Assembly: GCA_900550955.1 (NCBI GenBank)
Contig: URUF01000034.1
Span: forward strand, 1-22,993
Source of the DNA: an uncultured Eubacteriales bacterium
GTDB lineage: Bacteria > Bacillota > Clostridia > Christensenellales > Aristaeellaceae
Reading direction: 5' to 3'
Length of the DNA stretch: 22,993 nt
The position numbers were made by a program, and so were the translations under genes. Below the pieces are notes generated by a model. That model was not told where the DNA came from, did no database searches, and saw nothing but the letters and a program-made list of their open reading frames with translations. Below, piece after piece: positions 22,697 through 22,993 of the stretch; positions within the stretch are counted from its first letter, which is position 1, and each line of letters opens with the position of its first letter.

Positions 22697-22734
22697 TGAA
22701 GCCACTTCCTCAGTACATACGTTTTCAATAAGGT

Positions 22735-22763
22735 AGTATAGCCCGAAAAGGATAAAAAAGCAA
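22735..22763 (-). promoter_or_regulatory. Promoter of ychF-ATP-grasp operon
   Basis: On the minus strand TTGCTT (22763-22758) and TATACT (22740-22735) are separated by 17 bases, with a leader of about 30 bases before the TTG start of ychF. Confidence 0.75.
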
Positions 22764-22960
22764 TTTCGTTTTGGAATTTGGCTTCTATAAGCAGGGTTTG
22801 GAGAAGGCAATTTGGAGGGGCAAGGATAAACGGCGAACAATATGGAGAACGGAAAAATAAAAGTTTCGGGAATAAGAAGAAAGTTTTGACTTGTAAAATT
22901 GAAAAAAGTTCGGAAAAGACAACTTTCAAAAAAAGAAGCCAAAAAAATCGAAAAAAAGTG
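22764..22960 (+). other. A-rich intergenic spacer without genes
   Basis: This stretch is strikingly A/T rich compared with the rest of the window and carries many A runs on the plus strand, densest at 22901-22957. No start codon with a ribosome site and no coding pattern is seen. The A runs just upstream of the promoter at 22961 could act as an UP-type or curved element. Confidence 0.6.
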
Positions 22961-22989
22961 TTGACTTCGGGTTGGAAGCGTGCTATCAT
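22961..22989 (+). promoter_or_regulatory. Strong outward promoter at the right edge
   Basis: TTGACT (22961-22966) and TATCAT (22984-22989) are 17 bases apart, with a TG extension (22981-22982) and A-rich upstream sequence. The transcript would start beyond the window, so the gene is unknown. Confidence 0.75.
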
Positions 22990-22993
22990 GTAC

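Noticed and set aside
21974..22699. A 241-codon open frame on the plus strand
   Set aside because: It is antisense to ychF, whose P-loop and TGS domains are unmistakable.
22697..22942. An 82-residue N-terminal extension of YchF
   Set aside because: The extension is Phe/Ser/Pro-rich translation of the A-rich spacer and crosses the ychF promoter. The TTG at 22696 gives the normal family N-terminus.

Overview
The window looks like chromosomal DNA from a member of the Clostridia (Bacillota). It is GC-rich by eye, has strong Shine-Dalgarno sequences, TTG/GTG starts, sigma-A-type promoters and U-tailed terminators. It also carries the clostridial form of the maf-mre cell-shape cluster, a homodimeric bacterial glycyl-tRNA synthetase, a TPP-riboswitch-controlled ThiT and a decarboxylase sodium-pump beta subunit. 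An uncultured gut lineage (Christensenellales-like) is my guess only. No rRNA, tRNA, CRISPR array or insertion sequence is visible.

Layout. (1) 1-276: the tail of a Tn1549-type conjugative element, with the last residues of a PcfB-like protein and a VirD4-like coupling protein cut off after about 59 matching residues. (2) 245-4847: promoter, palindromic operator, a MarR regulator and a heterodimeric ABC exporter. (3) 4848-5136: an intergenic stretch with a possible kinase-gene relic and the glyS terminator. (4) 5137-6516 (-): glyS, with a divergent promoter region up to 6733. (5) 6734-14935 (+): maf-mreB-mreC-mreD-PBP2-minD-rodA, a tight cell-elongation operon with no radC, minC or minE. (6) 15046-16983 (+): decarboxylase beta subunit, a small gamma-like subunit and an unknown membrane protein, closed by a perfect 16-bp terminator. 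(7) 17103-17438 (+): a solitary small Xre regulator with its own promoter and terminator. (8) 19453-17548 (-): an operon of a second small HTH regulator, thiamine pyrophosphokinase, an unknown 75-aa protein and a YfbR-like nucleotidase. (9) 19620-20554 (+): promoter, TPP riboswitch, terminator and thiT, divergent from operon 8. (10) 22763-20512 (-): ychF and a sugar-transfer-type ATP-grasp gene. (11) 22764-22993: an A-rich spacer ending in a strong outward promoter whose gene lies beyond the window.

How the genes fit together. Block 5 encodes the elongasome: the MreB filament, its MreC/MreD membrane partners, the PBP2-type transpeptidase and the RodA glycosyltransferase, together with the Maf pyrophosphatase and a MinD ATPase. 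Blocks 8 and 9 put thiamine uptake (ThiT) and conversion of thiamine to TPP (ThiN) back to back, but only uptake carries the TPP switch. Block 2 is a self-contained regulator/efflux module lying directly against the conjugative-element debris.

I found no convincing wholly new system. The most unusual points are: the element/efflux-operon junction, where the promoter spans the breakpoint; the enlarged extracytoplasmic loop in the first ABC subunit; the expanded PBP2; MinD without MinC; the orphan OadB/OadG pair with an unknown partner; the HTH-thiN-orphan-yfbR operon; and an Asp in place of the usual Glu in the YchF base-specificity motif.
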